Shown here piece after piece: positions 53,209-57,059 of a stretch of 57,059 bases of DNA. Source of the DNA: JBFLYO01 sp040756745 (GTDB taxonomy: Bacteria > Bacteroidota > Ignavibacteria > UBA10030 > UBA6906); NCBI GenBank assembly GCA_040756745.1, contig JBFLYO010000027.1, forward strand, positions 1-57,059, in the 5' to 3' direction. The notes beneath the pieces are model-generated. The model saw only the letters and a list, made by a program, of their open reading frames with translations. It ran no database searches and had not been told where the DNA came from. Within the stretch, counting starts at the first letter, position 1. Every line of letters starts with the position of its first letter. The position numbers and the translations under genes were made by a program.

Positions 53209-53348
53209 AGGTTAAGGTTAAGGTTAAGGTTAAGGTTGAGGTTAAGGGGGAGGGAGAACGCCAGGGAGAGGTTAAGGTCATGCTTCACCCCTTAACCTGC
53301 TTCACCCCTTAACCTGCTTCACCCCTTAACCTGCTTCACCCCTTAGCC
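53209..53348. repeat. (AAGGTT)n array facing a 17-bp tandem repeat
   Basis: AAGGTT is repeated four times perfectly (53214-53237), then GAGGTTAAGG, a spacer, and one more GGTTAAGG. From 53281 to 53348 the unit TGCTTCACCCCTTAACC is repeated four times (the last copy with one change), carrying the hexamer in inverted orientation. The two halves could pair as a long hairpin. Confidence 0.85.
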
Positions 53349-53356
53349 TCTCACGG

Positions 53357-53815
53357 CTACACCAGGTTTAACAACTGCTCCACATGGCCAACCACTCTCA
53401 CCTTCGGGAAAATGTGCGTGATCGTGCCGTCGGGACCGATGACGAACGTCGTCCGCTCGATCCCGTTGAAGATTCTCCCGTACAGGGTCTTCTTCTTCCA
53501 GACGCCGTACTTCTTCACGAGTTCCTTTGCCTCGTCGCTGACGAGCGTGAAGGGAAGATCGTATTTGTCCGCAAATTTCTTGTGTGATGCGACGCTGTCG
53601 GCGCTCACGCCGATCACCACCGCTCCCTTCTTCCTCAGCACGGTAATATTGTCGCGGAAGTCGCACGCCTCCCGCGTACAGCCCGACGTATTATCCTTTG
53701 GATAGAAGTAGAGGATGACCGTCGAACCCCGAAGACTCTTCAGCGAAACCTTGTTCCCGTCTGCGTCGGGGAGAGTGAAGTCGGGCGCCTGTACACCGAC
53801 CTTAAGTGACGCCAT
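53357..53815 (-). CDS. bcp: thiol peroxidase Bcp (peroxiredoxin)
   Basis: The 152-residue peroxiredoxin Q/Bcp has peroxidatic Cys46 in DNTSGCTREAC and resolving Cys51, the atypical 2-Cys arrangement of this family; VILYFYPKDN precedes it. It reduces H2O2 and organic peroxides using thioredoxin. It follows a second peroxiredoxin by 9 bp, so both are probably made together. Confidence 0.95.
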   Translation of the reverse strand: MASLKVGVQAPDFTLPDADGNKVSLKSLRGSTVILYFYPKDNTSGCTREACDFRDNITVLRKKGAVVIGVSADSVASHKKFADKYDLPFTLVSDEAKELVKKYGVWKKKTLYGRIFNGIERTTFVIGPDGTITHIFPKVRVVGHVEQLLNLV

Positions 53816-53824
53816 GGGGGTTCC

Positions 53825-54295
53825 TCAGAATGTTGAGAGCGCCCTGGTGATCTCCTCATACGGGGGCTCGACCCCCGGGATGTCGGAAATCCACACATAC
53901 CGGACGATCCCCTTCGCGTCGAGCACGAATACCGATCGCTTCGCCGCTGTGTAGCCTTTCAGCCCGCTGAAGTCCTCGACGAGTCCTGCGTATCTCCGGC
54001 TCACTTCCCGTGTGTAGTCGCTGAGAAGGGGGAACGTCAGCCGGTTATGCTCGGCAAACCCCTTGTTTGCAAAGGGGGAATCCACGCTGATCCCCACCAA
54101 CTGCGCGTTCAGCGAACTTAGCGACGCGAGAGAGTCGCGCAGTGCGCACATCTCTTTCGTGCAGACTCCCGTGAAGGCGCCCGGGTAGAAGGCGAGCACA
54201 GTCTTTTTGCCGAGGAACTCTCCCAGTGTGCGCGGTTTCTTCTCCGTATCGGGCAGCGTAAACGCCGGGGCCGTATCTCCGACTCTCAGTGGCAT
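53825..54295 (-). CDS. AhpE-like peroxiredoxin
   Basis: The 156-residue peroxiredoxin has peroxidatic Cys45 in PGAFTGVCTKEMCAL and a second Cys50, with PAFTLPDTEKKPRTL at the N-terminus. The PGAFTGVCTKEMC motif points to the AhpE/Prx-like group. It lies between the Wzi-family gene and bcp. The physiological reductant cannot be told. Confidence 0.92.
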   Translation of the reverse strand: MPLRVGDTAPAFTLPDTEKKPRTLGEFLGKKTVLAFYPGAFTGVCTKEMCALRDSLASLSSLNAQLVGISVDSPFANKGFAEHNRLTFPLLSDYTREVSRRYAGLVEDFSGLKGYTAAKRSVFVLDAKGIVRYVWISDIPGVEPPYEEITRALSTF

Positions 54296-54325
54296 AGCGC
54301 GGTGTCCTCCCTTGTGAATAGTGCG

Positions 54326-56062
54326 TCAGAATTCCGTGCGCAGGTGAAGGGTGACCAATCGATTCTCATTGCGGGCACCGGTCAACGCGTTCTCCATCGA
54401 ATCGAACAGGGCGACCCCCTCCAGCCATATCTGGTTCACGATCTCCCATTGGGCGCGGAATTCGATGGAGCGGGATTTGAACAGCGTGCCGTCGAGGAAC
54501 TTCTTCGTCCGGGGATCGGTCTCCCTGTGCGGGAGGAAGGGATCGGAACCCACGTTCTTAATCACATAGCCGGACACATCGGTCACATTTTCGCCCTTGC
54601 GCACAAAGGTAACACGCAACGAGAAGGTAAGGTTCCGTAAAGGGAGATAATCCGACCGGAAAAACCAGGAATCCGCATTCGGACCGATACGAGGGCCGAG
54701 GAGCCGGTCGAGGTTCGTGTAGCTCCCCTCGCGAGAGCGGGCGTGCGAATAGACGTACGGCTCCACGCGCGTATATTCGACGATCAGGTTCGTGTTGCCG
54801 ATGCCGAACATATCGGCATAGAACATCCCCGCCTGCCAGGCATACCGGTCGCTCCAGACGCTGGTGAAGAGATCCGGGACGTTGATATCGTCGTACACGA
54901 TCGACGCGTTCAATTCGAAGCCGGGGATGAAGTGCGCCTGCACGTCGAGCGCCCAGTAGGCGTTGTCCCGTTCGCCCCGTGACCGTTGCGACGACTCGAC
55001 GATGGTGAGCGGATTAAGGTAAGCGAGGTCGGGGGCGCGGTTGCCGTAGATCAGCATCTCCTGCAGTCCGAGATCCAGCACGCCGGGAAAGGAGAGTTCG
55101 AGCCGGTGTGCGACGAGGTACTTATCGGCGGCGACCTCCTCCACGAAGCTGTGCGACGTATCGGCTGGGACCATAAACGCAAGCCTGCCTGCCGTGCCAA
55201 CAAGCCATCCGTGCAGAAAAGTATATTTCAGCGCCTTGTACTGCGCGTCGAACCGGACGAAATCAAACGGCCGGGCGTTGTCCGACACCGTCATCTGCTG
55301 ATCATAGCCGTTTCCCCAGAGAATCCGTTCGCGGCCGACCTGCGCTGAGACGACGTCAGTTCCGTAGCGCAGGTAGCTTTCTGCGACGTCGAAGTTCTGG
55401 ATGTTGCCGACGCCGAGCGCGCTGCTCTGCGAAATGATCGGGTCGCGCGCCAGCAGCTCCCTGCTCCCCCAGAACTGCGCGTTGGTCCACTGTGCATAAT
55501 ACCCGAGATGTCCAAGCACGGTACCGCGCAACCTCCCTCCTGCCTGGAGGTATTCCGCGTGCCGGTTCCCGAGCGCGTCGCCGCCGATACGGCGGGCATC
55601 AACATCAATCAGCCCATTGACGAAGAATGAAAGGGTCGAGTCAGAGTGGTAGTAGAGGAATTTCTCACGATTGGAAAATATTTCGCCCAGTCCTCCGCTC
55701 TCCTGTTCCGGGGGATCGATCAACCGGCTGAAGCCGGTCGCCGTCCCGCTGATGTCGTACCGGAATTCCGAGAGGAAGTCCGAGAGCCGCCCCTGTTCCG
55801 AATCCGTCAGTCGTTCCCGTTCTCGTGCAATCTCCGAAAGGAACTGCGCCACTTCCCGTCTCGCCAGCGGCAACACCGCGTCATGATACCTGACGATCAC
55901 GCCTTTGACTTCCATGCGCTTGAGGAAGGCGTAGACTGGGTGAGTGGCGGGGACGTTTTCTTGTTGCGAGAAGAGCAAAGAGGGAAGTAAAAAGAGCATC
56001 AGCGATGCCACGATCCTTCCCCTTAACCTTGACCTTAACCTCAATCTTAATCTCAATCTCAT
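54326..56062 (-). CDS. capsule assembly Wzi-family outer-membrane barrel
   Basis: The product (578 residues from this ATG) has a signal peptide ending LFLLPSLLFSQQ, a helical N-terminal part (about 45-100) and a long barrel with YYAQWTNAQFWGSRELLARD, VSAQVGRERILWGNGYDQQM and ending VTLHLRTEF. This matches the Wzi capsule-assembly family, outer-membrane proteins that bind surface polysaccharide. The start is unclear: TTG 56074 and ATG 56062 give an N-terminus made of Arg-Leu repeats encoded by the hexamer array, while GTG 56011 with GGGGA six bases upstream starts after it. Confidence 0.82.
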   Translation of the reverse strand: MRLRLRLRLRSRLRGRIVASLMLFLLPSLLFSQQENVPATHPVYAFLKRMEVKGVIVRYHDAVLPLARREVAQFLSEIARERERLTDSEQGRLSDFLSEFRYDISGTATGFSRLIDPPEQESGGLGEIFSNREKFLYYHSDSTLSFFVNGLIDVDARRIGGDALGNRHAEYLQAGGRLRGTVLGHLGYYAQWTNAQFWGSRELLARDPIISQSSALGVGNIQNFDVAESYLRYGTDVVSAQVGRERILWGNGYDQQMTVSDNARPFDFVRFDAQYKALKYTFLHGWLVGTAGRLAFMVPADTSHSFVEEVAADKYLVAHRLELSFPGVLDLGLQEMLIYGNRAPDLAYLNPLTIVESSQRSRGERDNAYWALDVQAHFIPGFELNASIVYDDINVPDLFTSVWSDRYAWQAGMFYADMFGIGNTNLIVEYTRVEPYVYSHARSREGSYTNLDRLLGPRIGPNADSWFFRSDYLPLRNLTFSLRVTFVRKGENVTDVSGYVIKNVGSDPFLPHRETDPRTKKFLDGTLFKSRSIEFRAQWEIVNQIWLEGVALFDSMENALTGARNENRLVTLHLRTEF

Positions 56063-56077
56063 TCTTAATCTCAATCT
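56021..56077. repeat. degenerate hexamer array at the start of the wzi gene
   Basis: On the minus strand, hexamers of the type GAGATT, AAGATT, GAGGTT and AAGGTC run from 56070 to 56021. They resemble the (AAGGTT)n arrays at 43452 and 53214 but are more degenerate. They translate in frame as Arg-Leu repeats. Confidence 0.7.
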
Positions 56078-56974
56078 CTAAAAGTACACCCCATACCACA
56101 CTACATTCGGCGCGAACCGCACCGCCGGCATCGGGAAGTGTATGAAATTCAGCGCCTCACCCAGCGTTTTCAGGAACGGCGTGTCTGGCGGTATGATCTT
56201 CGTCATGTCGAGGTCCGGCGCGAGATACCAGACCAGGTAGCGGTCAGGACTGTTATTGTCGCGCACGGCGACGCCAACCGACAGGCAGAGAAATCCCGGC
56301 CACCAGCGTGCCACTCCATCCGGGAGAATGTCTTTCATCGTAAGGGTCAGCCAGAGCGTCTGTCCCTCGTAATCGTCGAACAGGTTATGCTGCTGACCCG
56401 GAATGGCGCCCCGGGAGCCGGCCGACTTTGGGAGGTAGCTGAAGCGCATGTTGACGCTCTGCAGTGGCGGCAGGAGATCCTGGAGCACCGGATACCATGC
56501 GCCCAGCATATCGGCGGCAAAATCGACGCGGTCGAACCCCCAGTAGGCGGAGAACCCGTCCTCTACTTCGATGTACGTCTGAAAGATGGACGAGCCGACC
56601 GCCCCCCAGATAAGCGACGCCCGGTCCGTCATGTTAGCCCATCGGAACCCGCGGCTCAGGATGAACGTAGCTACGTTTGCGCCGTAAAAATGACCAAGCT
56701 TGTCGATGTTGCGCGCGTAGACGAGGTCTTCCTGGACATGGAACGGCGCCCGTGCCGAGCGCCACCAGGCATTCGCCTGATAGATGTGGATCGCCGTCAT
56801 CGCCGCCGCCACCGTCCCGCCGACGACGGCGAGGCGGATCCCGTTGACGCCGGAAGTGTCACGCACGGACGTTGAATCGGTTTGCGCTTCGGCAGGCAAT
56901 GGAGTGGACGCACAGCAAAGGACGACCATGAACCAACGGACGGCAAGAGTGGGGCGCGACGGTGCGGGGCTCAT
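56078..56974 (-). CDS. DUF2279-family (YfiM-like) membrane protein
   Basis: The 298-residue product has a signal peptide (about 1-30) and the DUF2279 core: NIDKLGHFYGANVATFILSR, then IWGAVGSSIFQTYIEVEDGF and DRVDFAADMLGA. The DK-GH and DFxAD residues are the conserved part of this family, whose function is unknown. It precedes the Wzi-family gene by 3 bp, so a surface or envelope role is likely. The promoter at 57011-56983 puts the start point about two bases before the ATG, a near-leaderless message. Confidence 0.82.
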   Translation of the reverse strand: MSPAPSRPTLAVRWFMVVLCCASTPLPAEAQTDSTSVRDTSGVNGIRLAVVGGTVAAAMTAIHIYQANAWWRSARAPFHVQEDLVYARNIDKLGHFYGANVATFILSRGFRWANMTDRASLIWGAVGSSIFQTYIEVEDGFSAYWGFDRVDFAADMLGAWYPVLQDLLPPLQSVNMRFSYLPKSAGSRGAIPGQQHNLFDDYEGQTLWLTLTMKDILPDGVARWWPGFLCLSVGVAVRDNNSPDRYLVWYLAPDLDMTKIIPPDTPFLKTLGEALNFIHFPMPAVRFAPNVVWYGVYF

Positions 56975-56982
56975 TGATTGGG

Positions 56983-57011
56983 AATATACTCAAGCCGGCC
57001 CCAAAGTTCAA
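56983..57011 (-). promoter_or_regulatory. sigma70-type promoter, near-leaderless arrangement
   Basis: TTGAAC (57011-57006), a 17-bp spacer and TATATT (56988-56983) lie eight bases before the DUF2279 ATG, so the RNA should begin at or next to the start codon. The remaining 48 bp to the right edge show nothing recognisable. Confidence 0.6.
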
Positions 57012-57059
57012 CGCGGGTTTCATTTCAGCACACGTTTGCCTATTTTGCCGCTCATGCGA

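Overview
The window looks like a G+C-rich, gene-dense chromosome segment of a Bacteroidota-type bacterium, most likely from the Ignavibacteria/Chlorobi side of that group (inference). Evidence: several secreted proteins end in FlgD-like C-terminal modules of the YPNPFNP type used by type IX secretion (T9SS). There is also a PorU-like C25 peptidase, a TPR lipoprotein resembling PorW/SprE and several small outer-membrane barrels. At least ten promoter-like sites fit TTGACA-N17-TATAAT, unlike the TTTG/TAnnTTTG promoters of classical Bacteroidetes.

Layout. 1-3236 (minus): a translationally coupled K+-uptake operon in the order kdpC, a 35-codon ORF, kdpF, kdpA, kdpB; kdpB runs off the left edge. 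3615-7334 (plus): a TIGR03790-like T9SS protein, a stand-alone transposase-type HTH protein and a second T9SS protein. 7346-18092 (minus): three GT4 glycosyltransferases, a GT9, a WecG/TagA-type transferase and an 1800-residue PorU-like C25 peptidase, most of them overlapping. 18132-23287 (plus): tRNA-Ser, NfeD, slipin, a family-B DNA polymerase and a cold-shock protein closed by a strong terminator. 23297-29355 (minus): a B12-binding mutase subunit, Maf, a small secreted FN3-like protein, tRNA-Leu with 60-bp repeats, a 1147-residue T9SS protein, tRNA-Lys and a small membrane protein. 29414-36575 (minus): a 12-domain PAS/GAF histidine kinase, a response regulator whose C-terminal half looks like a DHp domain without its histidine, and a nitrilase-family amidohydrolase. 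36624-41254 (minus): CapA-LemA-TPM and three outer-membrane barrels. 41309-46401 (minus): acyl-CoA dehydrogenase, 3-hydroxybutyryl-CoA dehydrogenase, thiolase and rho. 46398-51516 (minus): TPR lipoprotein, pyrK, pyrD and folC in overlapping order. 51599-52138 (plus): a Spy/CpxP-like protein. 52208-57011 (minus): GTP cyclohydrolase I, 6-pyruvoyl-tetrahydropterin-synthase-like protein, two peroxiredoxins, a Wzi-family barrel and a DUF2279 protein.

Themes. The cell surface dominates: T9SS cargo, a probable sortase, a surface-polysaccharide glycosyltransferase operon and a Wzi-like barrel fit T9SS anchoring to a polysaccharide. Metabolic genes cover short-chain acyl-CoA oxidation, pyrimidine, folate and pterin synthesis. 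The most unusual non-coding signal is a set of repeats. (AAGGTT)n arrays lie against the start codons of hbd and the pterin synthase gene and run into the start of the wzi gene. A purine-rich repeat precedes polB and the acyl-CoA dehydrogenase gene. A palindromic family based on CAATCCACAATTGTCAAT lies near two tRNA genes, and the 3' end of tRNA-Leu seeds a 60-bp tandem repeat. No CRISPR array, rRNA, complete insertion sequence or prophage was seen.
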